Translations under genes and position numbers: made by a program | Assembly: GCF_002443255.2 (NCBI RefSeq) | Contig: NW_019211455.1 | Coordinates: 8,217,959 to 8,281,958, forward strand | Source of the DNA: Varroa destructor | Taxonomy: Eukaryota; Arthropoda; Arachnida; Mesostigmata; Varroidae | Length of the DNA: 64,000 nt | Reading direction: 5' to 3' | The notes under the pieces: generated by a model | Databases searched by the model: none | Seen by the model: only the letters and a program-made list of their open reading frames with translations | What the model was told of the DNA's origin: nothing | Shown here: positions 1 to 7,119 of the stretch, one piece after another | Layout of the letters: every line of letters starts with the position of its first letter | Position numbering within the stretch: position 1 is the stretch's first letter

Positions 1-86
1 AACTGCGGTTGTGATACGAAATTAATCGTCAAATGAAAAATCAACATTAATGTCCGCATTTGCCTCTGTTTGTAGGCAAGAGAAAT

Positions 87-159
87 CGTTTCTGCCAGAG
101 CCCGAATCTGGAACTTTCCGCGTGTTAGGTGGATGTGATTACCACTACACCACGGAAAC
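87..159 (-). tRNA. tRNA-Val(AAC)-like, diverged, probable pseudogene
   Basis: On the minus strand this 73-nt unit keeps the tRNA-Val outline: acceptor starting GTTTCCG, an A box, an anticodon loop CTAACAC (AAC) and a T loop. The anticodon stem is weakened (TCCAC against GCGGA), the T arm is altered (TTCGGGC) and the discriminator base would be G instead of A. It is the leftmost member of the tandem array, 156 bp from the next copy. Probably decaying. Confidence 0.6.
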
Positions 160-242
160 AATGATGGCGTAGACTCACAGCCCTAAAATGAAATACTGAC
201 AGTAATGTCCGCACTCGCCTCGATTGTAGACAAAAGAATTTG

Positions 243-315
243 TGTTTCTGCCAGGGCTCGAACCTGGGACCTTCCGCGTGTTAGGCGGATGTGATAGCCA
301 CTACACCACAGAAAC
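243..315 (-). tRNA. tRNA-Val (anticodon AAC)
   Basis: A 73-nt minus-strand cloverleaf. The acceptor GTTTCTG pairs fully with CAGAAAC, with discriminator A. The anticodon stem TCCGC/GCGGA is perfect around loop CTAACAC, giving anticodon AAC, and the T stem CCAGG/CCTGG encloses TTCGAGC. It decodes GUU/GUC valine codons. A and B boxes match the RNA polymerase III consensus, and a TTTT run follows the 3' end a few bases downstream. No CCA is encoded, as expected in a eukaryote. It lies 86 bp from the next array copy. Likely functional. Confidence 0.85.
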
Positions 316-401
316 AACTGGCGTTCTAACTCAAAATCAATCCTCAAACGACAAATCGACAGTAATGTCTGCATTTGCTTCGATTGTAAACAGGAAAATT
401 G

Positions 402-474
402 TGTTTCTACCAGGGCTCGAACCTGGGACCTTCCGCGTGTAAGGCGGATGTGATAGCCAGTACACCACAGAAAC
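402..474 (-). tRNA. tRNA-Val (anticodon TAC), possibly weakened
   Basis: This is the same fold as its neighbour, but the anticodon loop is CTTACAC, giving anticodon TAC (GUA valine codons). Acceptor, anticodon and T stems are intact apart from one G-U closing pair in the acceptor. The D loop reads ACTGG, so position 15 is C instead of a purine; this breaks the usual Levitt pair and also damages the A box. It is either a weakly expressed gene or an early pseudogene. Unit spacing is 159 bp. Confidence 0.65.
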
Positions 475-561
475 AACTGGCGTTCTAACTCAAAATCAAT
501 CCTCAAACGACAATCGACAGTAATGTCTGCATTTGCTTGAATTGTAAACCCAAAAAATTGA

Positions 562-634
562 TGTTTCTGCCAGAGCTCGAATCTATGACCTTCCGCGTGT
601 AATTCGCATGTGATAATGACTGCACCACACAAAC
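562..634 (-). pseudogene. tRNA-Val pseudogene
   Basis: A recognisable minus-strand member of the array with acceptor halves GTTTGTG/CAGAAAC. The D arm has lost its conserved GG (AGTCATT). The anticodon stem is broken (TGCGA against GCGGA) and the T stem is broken (ATAGA against CTCTGG region). It lies 160 bp from the preceding copy, so it was made by the same tandem process and then decayed. Confidence 0.75.
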
Positions 635-639
635 AATGA

Positions 640-1223
640 TAGTCGAGACTCACAGCCCTAAGAGGAAATATTGACAGTAACGTCCGCATTTGTCTCGACG
701 GTGGACGAAAGTTATTTGTCATTGTGTCGTGTTTTTTGTGAATAGAGGTAATTCGAACTCCGGCGTACTGTTCCAATTATTTATTGAGTAACGATATATC
801 ATCGTGTGCATCGATAATACGACCTATTACTAACTACAGATACTACTAAACCATGATAATAGCATTTCGAGATTTAGCTTTTATTACCAGTGTTTTTTTC
901 CATTGAATTCAAGTTAACTGTTTTACGTAATGCAGCTATAGCATTGTAGAAAAACCGGTTCTATGCACAAAAGAGCTAAGCTGCTGAGCCACCTGGAACC
1001 TTTTCTACAATCTTAAAGCTACTGAAGCGCAAGGCTCAACATGTCCATTTAGCAGCTGCTATGTCCTCTGCTCGTACTCTGAGCAGATTTGGTAACATCT
1101 GCGACATGGTGCTTATCAGTCTAAGGCCACTTTGATTTATATCCAACACTGAAATTTTTAAATGTAACCTATTGAATATTTAAATCCATTCATTGCAATT
1201 TTAGGTAAAATTTAAAAACTGCT
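640..1223. other. Array gap with spacer remnant
   Basis: Positions 640-730 repeat the conserved array spacer (the reverse complement of TTTTAGGGCTGTGAGTC and of the GCGGACATTACTGTC segment). From about 780 to 1,200 the sequence is unrelated AT-rich DNA in which I see no gene. This stretch interrupts the regular 157-bp spacing and probably replaced or was inserted between units. Confidence 0.5.
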
Positions 1224-1294
1224 GGTTCTGCAGGGAAAACACTATGCTTGGACCTTTCGCGGCGGATGTAATGGCCACTATACCACATAGACAT
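1224..1294 (-). pseudogene. tRNA-Val pseudogene, anticodon arm deleted
   Basis: The minus strand keeps the D-arm region (GTGGTATAGTGGCCATTACATCCGC), but part of the anticodon arm is missing: the stem strand CCGC runs straight into GCGAAAGGTCC. The T arm and 3' acceptor are only faintly recognisable. It is clearly a dead copy of the array unit. Confidence 0.6.
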
Positions 1295-1405
1295 CTGATT
1301 CGACTACTGGCAGTACATCTGATGCGGCTAGTCGCAATTAGCCGTAAAGCTGCAGATTGATAAAAATATCCGTGCTGTGTCTCGATTGTACACAAAAGAT
1401 ATTCT

Positions 1406-1478
1406 TGTTTCTGCCAGGGCTCGAACCTGGGACCTTCCGCGTGTAAGGCGGATGTGATAACCACTACACCACAGAAAC
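1406..1478 (-). tRNA. tRNA-Val (anticodon TAC)
   Basis: A clean 73-nt minus-strand cloverleaf. The acceptor GTTTCTG/CAGAAAC has discriminator A, the D arm includes AGTGGTTAT, the anticodon stem TCCGC/GCGGA is perfect with loop CTTACAC (TAC), and the T arm is CCAGG-TTCGAGC-CCTGG. It decodes GUA valine codons. A TTTT tract follows the 3' end within about 10 nt. Compared with the AAC copies, only the wobble base of the anticodon distinguishes the isoacceptor. Likely functional. Confidence 0.85.
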
Positions 1479-1580
1479 CATGGTCATTCAAACCCACAAT
1501 TAGCCCTAAACCACAATTAGCCATTAACTTTAACATCGATAATAATTTTTGCATGGTGTCAATTGAAGACAAAGAGTCAT

Positions 1581-1634
1581 TGCTTCTACCATGCCTCAAA
1601 CTTAGGACCTTCCAACGAAAAGCGGATGTGATTA
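1581..1634 (-). pseudogene. Truncated tRNA-Val pseudogene at the array inversion point
   Basis: The 3' two-thirds of a minus-strand unit can be read (TCACATCCGC, GGAAGGTCCTAAG, then TAGAAGC), with the anticodon arm damaged. Its 5' part is missing because the sequence passes directly into the flank of the first plus-strand unit near 1,640. This marks the head-to-head junction of the two half-arrays. Confidence 0.55.
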
Positions 1635-1668
1635 TTTTACTTTAGGGCTGTGAGTTACGACTGCCGTA

Positions 1669-1740
1669 GTTTCTATGGTATAATGGTTATCACATCCGCG
1701 TCAGACGCGGAAGGTCCCAGATTCGAACTTACCAGAAGCG
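1669..1740 (+). pseudogene. tRNA-Val-derived pseudogene with anticodon-like CAG
   Basis: This is the first plus-strand unit. The acceptor is GTTTCTA/CAGAAGC, the D arm is recognisable, and the anticodon stem TCCGC/GCGGA is perfect. The loop, however, is GTCAGAC, so the anticodon position reads CAG (a leucine anticodon) instead of AAC or TAC. The T arm is broken (CCCAG against TTACC). Base 32 is G, unusual for a working tRNA. It is probably a dead copy. Confidence 0.6.
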
Positions 1741-1824
1741 CAAATTTCTACTGTCTACAATTAGGGCAAATGCGGACATTACTGCCACTATTTCACTTTA
1801 GGGCTGTGAGTCACGATTATAATA

Positions 1825-1897
1825 GTTTCTGTGTTGTAATGGTTATCACATCCGCCTAACACACGGAAGGTCCTAGATTCCAGTCCTGGCAGAAACA
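1825..1897 (+). pseudogene. tRNA-Val(AAC) copy with damaged T arm
   Basis: Acceptor GTTTCTG/CAGAAAC, D arm and the CTAACAC loop are retained. One anticodon-stem pair is lost (TCCGC against ACGGA), and the T loop is TTCCAGT instead of TTCGAAA, so both the B box and the T-loop fold are damaged. It starts 156 bp from the previous unit. Probably a recent pseudogene. Confidence 0.65.
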
Positions 1898-1981
1898 CAA
1901 ATTTCTTTTGTCTAGAGTCGAGACAAATGCGGACATTACTGTCAACATTCCATTTTAAGGCAGTGAGTCTCCGCCATCATT

Positions 1982-2053
1982 GTTTGCGTGGTGTAGTGGT
2001 TATCACATCCACATTACACGCGGAAGTCCCAGATTCGAGCTCTAGTAGAGACA
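1982..2053 (+). pseudogene. tRNA-Val(TAC)-type pseudogene
   Basis: The D arm is intact (GTGGTGTAGTGGTTATCAC). The anticodon loop reads ATTACAC inside a broken stem (TCCAC against GCGGA), one base of the variable loop is missing, and the acceptor pairs badly (GTTTGCG with TAGAGAC). It starts 157 bp from the previous unit. Confidence 0.65.
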
Positions 2054-2135
2054 ACCACGTTTTGTTTATGATCGAGCCAAATGCGGGCATTACTACCAAT
2101 GCTTCATTTTAGGGCTGTGAGTCCCGACTATCAGT

Positions 2136-2215
2136 GTTACTGTGGTGTAGTGATTATCACATCCGCGTTATATGCGGATGTGATAATCTCTAATCTTTAA
2201 TGTGATAATTCGAAT
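2136..2215 (+). pseudogene. tRNA-Val pseudogene converted to a perfect hairpin
   Basis: The 5' half is a normal array unit (acceptor GTTACTG, D arm with ATTATCACATCCGC). After a 7-nt loop (GTTATAT), the sequence is the exact reverse complement of that D-arm and anticodon-stem strand, forming a 15-bp perfect stem (2,152-2,166 with 2,174-2,188). The true T arm is lost or displaced: a TTCGAATCTC remnant follows about 20 nt later. Confidence 0.7.
2152..2188. repeat. Perfect 15-bp inverted repeat, 7-nt loop
   Basis: Arms 2,152-2,166 and 2,174-2,188 are exact reverse complements around GTTATAT. The left arm is the normal tRNA-Val D-arm/anticodon strand and the right arm is an inverted copy of it. 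Confidence 0.9.
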
Positions 2216-2314
2216 CTCGGGAGAAATTTCAACTTTCTGTCTACAATCGAGACTCATGCGGAAAATATTGTCAATATTTAATTTTAGGGCTAATTGCTAG
2301 TAAGCATCGTCGTT

Positions 2315-2387
2315 GTTTCTGTGGTGTAGTGGTTATCACATCCGCCTAACACGCGGAAGGTCCCAGGTTCGAAACCTGGCAGAAACA
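2315..2387 (+). tRNA. tRNA-Val (anticodon AAC)
   Basis: The cleanest copy on the plus strand. The acceptor GTTTCTG/CAGAAAC has discriminator A, the D arm carries AGTGGTTAT, the anticodon stem TCCGC/GCGGA is perfect around CTAACAC, and the T arm is CCAGG-TTCGAAA-CCTGG. The B box GGTTCGAAACC is canonical, and a TTTTT polymerase III terminator starts directly after the discriminator base. It decodes GUU/GUC valine codons. It closely matches the animal tRNA-Val(AAC) consensus. Confidence 0.93.
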
Positions 2388-2392
2388 TTTTT
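2388..2392 (+). terminator. Pol III oligo-T terminator of tRNA-Val(AAC)
   Basis: A run of five T follows the discriminator A directly, and a second T-rich run (CTTTT) comes just behind it. Confidence 0.8.
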
Positions 2393-2473
2393 CTTTTCGT
2401 GTACGATAGAAACACATACGGACACCACTGTCGATGTCACATTTAAGACTGATTATAACGGTCGTTTGCCGTC

Positions 2474-2546
2474 GTCTCTGCGGTGTAGTGGTTATCATAT
2501 CCATCAAACATGCGTAAGGTCCCGGGTGCGAAATCTGGCGGGAACT
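2474..2546 (+). pseudogene. tRNA-Val pseudogene
   Basis: Full-length unit whose D arm is intact, but the anticodon stem (TCCAT against GCGTA) and the T loop (GTGCGAA) are broken. It starts 159 bp from the functional copy upstream. Confidence 0.65.
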
Positions 2547-2601
2547 TAAATTTCAACCAAGCAGGTGAACTAGTAGTTGAGAAAAGCTTGCAGCCGCAGC
2601 T

Positions 2602-2677
2602 GTTGCTCGTGGGGTGCAGTGGTTATCACATCCATTCAAAGCACAAACGGTTCGAGGGCGCATATCTCGTGGAAACA
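2602..2677 (+). pseudogene. tRNA-Val pseudogene, strongly decayed
   Basis: GGTGCAGTGGTTATCACATCC is still recognisable. The 3' half keeps GGTTCGAGGGC and a GGAAACA end, but no cloverleaf can be folded. Spacing to the previous unit is 128 bp, shorter than usual. Confidence 0.5.
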
Positions 2678-2754
2678 CTGATCCTACTCAGATTCAAAAC
2701 AGACGACCTAGCAGTTCAAATTACATTAAGGAGAACTTTTCTGTTCGAATTGTT

Positions 2755-2827
2755 GTTTCTGTGGTGAAGCGGTTATCACATACACCCAGCAAGCGAAAGA
2801 TCCCACCCCTAAGCACTGGCAGCCATA
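2755..2827 (+). pseudogene. tRNA-Val pseudogene, last array unit
   Basis: It begins with a good 5' half (GTTTCTGTGGTGAAGCGGTTATCACA). The anticodon and T arms are unrecognisable, and only CTGGCAG-like remains mark the 3' end. This ends the array; the following DNA no longer contains the spacer motif. Confidence 0.55.
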
Positions 2828-2830
2828 GTT

Positions 2831-3343
2831 AAACTTACACAGAGAAACTCTAAATGAAGTGAAAAAAAAAAGTGAGCTTCTTTCTATTAAACAAGACACA
2901 CGATTCGACTCATTTCGAAATTTCAGTAATAACAGTATACGGTTATATTCGTTTTTTGATTCTTTTATCGTTCATAAAGCGTGAATTGTTGTAGATATAT
3001 ACGCTACGCACTTATTATTACATGCATTATTATTTTATTACACCAAAAATGTGTGCATGCATTGCCTCTGCACATGGATACTAACAGATTTCCGTAGTAA
3101 AAGCATTAAACAATGTGTACAAGAAATACATCTTGGAATATCAAAATATACAATGTTAGAAGCGCTGTAGGCACGAAATTGCTTGAAAATATTTGGCTAT
3201 TCAGTTTTGTTAAACCTGATGAATCCGTATAAAGTAATTATTTGTCGCGGCTAGTACTTGAAACACCATTTTTGGAAGAAACACACTACCTTCCTAGAAA
3301 GGAAATGGCTTATCTTTGCGAAACCGCTGGTTATTTCCCACAT
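2831..3343. other. AT-rich spacer, nothing recognised
   Basis: Unique-looking AT-rich sequence between the valine array and the isoleucine tRNA. I see no reading frame, repeat or RNA motif in it. Confidence 0.5.
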
Positions 3344-3417
3344 GGCCTACTAGCTCAGTCGGTTAGAGCATCGTGCTAATAACGCGAAGGTCGTAGGTTC
3401 GATCCCTGCGTGGGCCA
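3344..3417 (+). tRNA. tRNA-Ile (anticodon AAT)
   Basis: A 74-nt cloverleaf. The acceptor GGCCTAC pairs with GTGGGCC (one G-U) and the discriminator is A. The D arm is GCTC-AGTCGGTTA-GAGC, the anticodon stem TCGTG/CGCGA holds loop CTAATAA (AAT), and the T arm is GTAGG-TTCGATC-CCTGC. It decodes AUU/AUC. A and B boxes are canonical and TTTTT follows at 3,422-3,426. It is very close to the animal tRNA-Ile(AAT) consensus and stands alone outside the valine array. Confidence 0.95.
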
Positions 3418-3421
3418 TCGA

Positions 3422-3426
3422 TTTTT
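3422..3426 (+). terminator. Pol III terminator of tRNA-Ile
   Basis: Five T residues begin five bases after the discriminator base. Confidence 0.8.
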
Positions 3427-3536
3427 AAATAATGAGCACGTATGTTTGTATTAATAGACCTTACCTTCATATGTTATATTTGATTGTGGGCATTATTCAT
3501 CTCCCATTAATTGTATTTTCTATTCATATATAGGAA

Positions 3537-3554
3537 ATATATATATATATATAT
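3537..3554. repeat. (AT)n microsatellite
   Basis: Nine AT units in AT-rich DNA downstream of tRNA-Ile. Confidence 0.9.
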
Positions 3555-3889
3555 TATTTTTTCTTTGCCGTTGTTTACTTTGTTTTCGTTAAATTACTTT
3601 TTTAAATTTTAATAAATTATTTATTGCATCTACTTCATACTAGAGGTTGCTGTCCGCTACTAAGTTTGTCATGCTTATATTCCACACTTGGGATACTTAA
3701 AACACGCATACACTATTCTAGCTTGAGGTTAAAGCTGCTACACGATTTATTCTATTATCTAAAGGTAAGTTTGTATTGATTATGTGGATAGCCCCGCGAG
3801 CGTTTTCACTTATTCGGATATTGTATCGTTGTAGACGTCGCGTACATAACGGCAAAGTACGTTCGAAGTGGATGTACAAAATCCCCATT

Positions 3890-3945
3890 CGCCAAGTGGC
3901 GCAGATTAGAGCATCACGACGCGCATTGCAGGTGCGATTCTATGA
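3890..3945 (+). other. tRNA-like fragment with A and B boxes
   Basis: GTGGCGCAG followed by ATTAGAGCA resembles a polymerase III A box and D arm, and GGTGCGATTCT about 30 nt later resembles a B box (two mismatches to GGTTCGANTCC). No full cloverleaf folds, so this may be a decayed tRNA or SINE head. Confidence 0.3.
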
Positions 3946-6089
3946 ACACGTAGTATATAAAATTACTACATATTATACATCGTTGAAGTTAGCGCATACG
4001 TTACAGCTATCCATGACTATTATTTTTTACCATCGTAGAGATGAACAACTCTCCATTATAGCGAGCAAAGAAAGTGCGGGAGAGATGTCTTTTCGAGCAC
4101 TTCAAAATATAAACGTTATATAAACATTCGCAATTCCTTGGTACTATTTTTCTGTCGTAATGCTAGTGTAGTTCTAGTTCAAGCCAAGATGTTTCCTTCC
4201 CAAATGGTTGCTTTTTAAACAACATGATTCATGGTTTTCACGGTACCCACGTAGCGTCCTGGGGTAACTATTCGTCGATTTATTCATAGACACGTTTTTA
4301 ATGGGATGAATACAGAAGTCTGATTAACAAGTTAGAAATAGTTTTCATAAAATGCAATTAGTTTTGCATTTATTTGGTCAGCTGCTTTTTTTTTTTTTAC
4401 AAGCATAACTTTACGCATAGCGCATAACTGAATAAGTTTGGATTAATTTCACCTTGAACTTATTACGGCATAATTGACGGAGCATATGACATCACTTCAG
4501 CTGGCTCAGGTTTGTTATTGTTGCTGTCAGTTCCATTCAAGTTCACCCATTTCATGTATGCTCAAAATTAAGTAAGAACCGACATTGAATGATCTAGCAT
4601 GTTTAGTAACGCGACGCGCTTTAATAAGGTTTACAATGCATCTGGAACTATGGCCACCTGAATCGTTACGCAAACGTTGAATCATCTCGTCGTTTCGTTC
4701 CATGTAGGTAAACAAGGCAGTGAAAGATAATGTCTGCTATATGACTGATGATCAAACGCGTCTACTTGTGATGTTCATCATCTCATAGTCAAACGCCATA
4801 ACAAAATGGAGAGTCCAACTGGCTTGTATTCGGAAATCCATTAACTTCGGAGAAGTGGATTACGATGCCAACTTCATTAGTCACATATTCAAGTTCCAAT
4901 CCATTTTGGGCATGTGGTGCTATCGGCTAATATAACCCGACAGGACCGAAAAATTAATTTTGCGCAGTCGCTGTGGATCAAAAGCGAAAGCAAACACACA
5001 TTGTGTTCTATATATATGTATATGTTTAACTATTATACATATAAGCGTTAATCTGTGCTGTATCGTACGGCGTCCGTTATACGGATGTATCCGATACAAA
5101 ACAACTAGGTAAAATGGTTCAGTGGCTTAATTTTACCCACTGGGCTAAGTATTTTGCGTGCTTCTCATTATGTCTGTTTTAGCCTAGATACTTATAACCA
5201 TCATTGCCATCACAGAGCGTGCTTAACAGTCGGATAATGAAATGGAAAAATAACTGAAAAATACCCTGTATACGGAGCACATCGTACCGAAACCATTATG
5301 CGCATACTAAGCTAGGGGACGTACTAAACCTGATTAATAAATGCGCGGATGGCGTATCGACATATGAGCGTCTCTAACGTTTTTCGAACGATACTCTCAG
5401 CGCTTTTCTAACTTCAGTGAATCAAGAACAAAGCAAAATTCTTCATTCAGACTTCGCTCAAATGACACCCGACCACTGCATAACGTGTGAAAATTTTGTT
5501 ATGTCTGACTTGCACTTTTCCACCAATGTACCTGTTATCTGGTGTAGAAACTCGTAGGTGAATTGAAGTAGCTGGCACTTTCTTTAAAGGTATTTATGAT
5601 TGATTTGAAGAACGTCACCTAGAGAATCCTTGTTTATCATTATTATTTATTCGGGTCAGCTTTGCAGCAGAGGTAAACTCCTCTTTTTATTTCAACATGA
5701 AGCCGAATTTCCCGTGGAACTTTAAAATTATATAAAAATAGAATACACTATTAGAAACAACTGTGATAAGAGAGCGTTCCGTAATACTAGATCTTCAAAT
5801 CGACTTCAGCCAAACTGCCAGTTCAGTAGAAAGATTTGTTAGTAACACACCTAAAAGAAGATTTCGGCTCTAGGGTTACATTTTGGTTGAGACAACTAGA
5901 AGCATCGGGACAGCTAAAAGAAGGGATTGTAACTTTTCGGTGCATCCTGAACGTTCGAACTCTGCTCGTTGTCGAGCTTTTAACCAGCCAAGTCAATAAG
6001 GTTCAGGAACTATACAAATGAACTGGCAATGTATCATTTACGTGATTTAGTCTTAAGATCCTACCGAGAAGCAGAGTAGATTGAGTCGA

Positions 6090-6990
6090 TGCATTTGAAA
6101 GTTGCGCTTGAATGGTTTTTACATACTCGCTAAGTTAAGTTAAGGGAATTGGACAGAGATAGCCGACACAGATGGGTTTTATAGTGCGAGATCCGGATTA
6201 TGCAGCGAATATCATCATTCTATTTTTATGGTCCATTCCTCTCAATGTTTGCCAGATAGCTAAGAATGTACGCAGTCGGGCATTATGATTATAGGAAGCA
6301 TTTTTTCTCTTTACTAGCCTAGGTTGATTTTTTCAATGGCTTCTAATCTTGGCAGTTATTAAGGGAGGTCCGATTCCGTCATTCTGTCTGGCCGTAGCAA
6401 CTCGTAATGCACGATTCCTCTTGAATGTCACCAAACGGGTAGCTTCTTTGGGGTCGGTTTGGGCTACAGATGGGCCAATGGGGCACACTTATTTCTTTAT
6501 TTGCACATATTGTCGTAAGTCGTCCACTTCTCATCACACCTTCATCAACCGCCTTTTGATTTCGTTGCGTTTCCGTAGGGTTTCGCCGATAAAAGCGCCG
6601 ATCGAATAACTTCTTCTAGATCAACTTGTGTGGCATCCGAACATTAAGCCTTTTCATATAGCCAGCTTTTGTCAAATGCTTTATTCTATTTGATGGTCGA
6701 TATTTAGTTTCTTGGAGATATCATGGCTACCCAGGCGTTGGCCCTGCTCAACCTTCGCAGCAGCCTTACTACCTTTTTCTGTACGTGGTCGACCATTACC
6801 AAGAGCACCTTTAATGTACCAATTTACCAAATAAACGAGAATGACAAGACTATTTTCTAGTTGTTTCTTCCAATAACATATCTTGACGATATACGACACA
6901 ATTTGTTTTATAGTCGTGGACAGCAGTTGTGCCTTTATCGTGATAAAATGCTGAAATATATTTTTGCATGAGTTTCTTGTCTTCAATATA
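6090..6990 (-). pseudogene. Decayed mariner transposase
   Basis: Read on the minus strand across several frames, the order of motifs matches a mariner-family (DD34D) transposase. A GRPRT linker typical after the first DNA-binding helix-turn-helix lies at about 6,794-6,780. A helix DISKKLN is at 6,722-6,700, then HLTKAGYMKRLNV..PHKL. RKRNEI is followed by the first catalytic-aspartate motif DEKWTTYDNM at 6,535-6,506, then RGIVHYELL and a relic of the HxDNARPH block (HNAR, near 6,270). Next come PDLAL (for SPDLAP, near 6,190), SNSLN (near 6,150) and CKNH (near 6,120). At least one stop and several frameshifts interrupt it and the second catalytic Asp is lost, so it cannot make enzyme. Terminal inverted repeats were not identified. 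Confidence 0.8.
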
Positions 6991-7078
6991 TCCCATCTTA
7001 GGTTTCTAATGATTTTCCCCTACCAAATTTCGGCTTTCAAATAACATCACCCTCGGTTCAACGTCACTCATATTACCT

Positions 7079-7081
<3 letters not shown>

Positions 7082-7115
<34 letters not shown>
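7082..7115. repeat. (AT)17 microsatellite
   Basis: Thirty-four bases of uninterrupted AT dinucleotide, the longest such tract in the window. Confidence 0.95.

Positions 7116-7119
<4 letters not shown>

Larger units (their letters stand above)
1..2830. repeat. Tandem tRNA-Val array, ~157-bp unit, head-to-head
   Basis: About fifteen units, each a tRNA-Val-derived segment (73 nt) plus roughly 80-86 bp of conserved spacer. Starts of consecutive well-preserved units are 154-160 bp apart (for example 87/243/402/562 on minus, 1669/1825/1982/2136 and 2315/2474 on plus). Spacers share TTTTAGGGCTGTGAGTC and GCGGACATTACTGTC-like segments upstream of each tRNA, so whole units were duplicated, not only the tRNA. 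Orientation switches near 1,640. Confidence 0.85.
3427..6085. other. Non-coding stretch
   Basis: AT-rich DNA with no convincing gene. The longest frames are about 115 codons and uncharacterised, consistent with chance. The only structured piece I see is a tRNA-like segment near 3,890-3,945, reported separately. Confidence 0.4.

Noticed and set aside
242..442. Short peptide frames with repeated PGLEPGTFRV-like words in the first 2.8 kb
   Set aside because: They are conceptual translations of the repeated tRNA-Val genes, not proteins.
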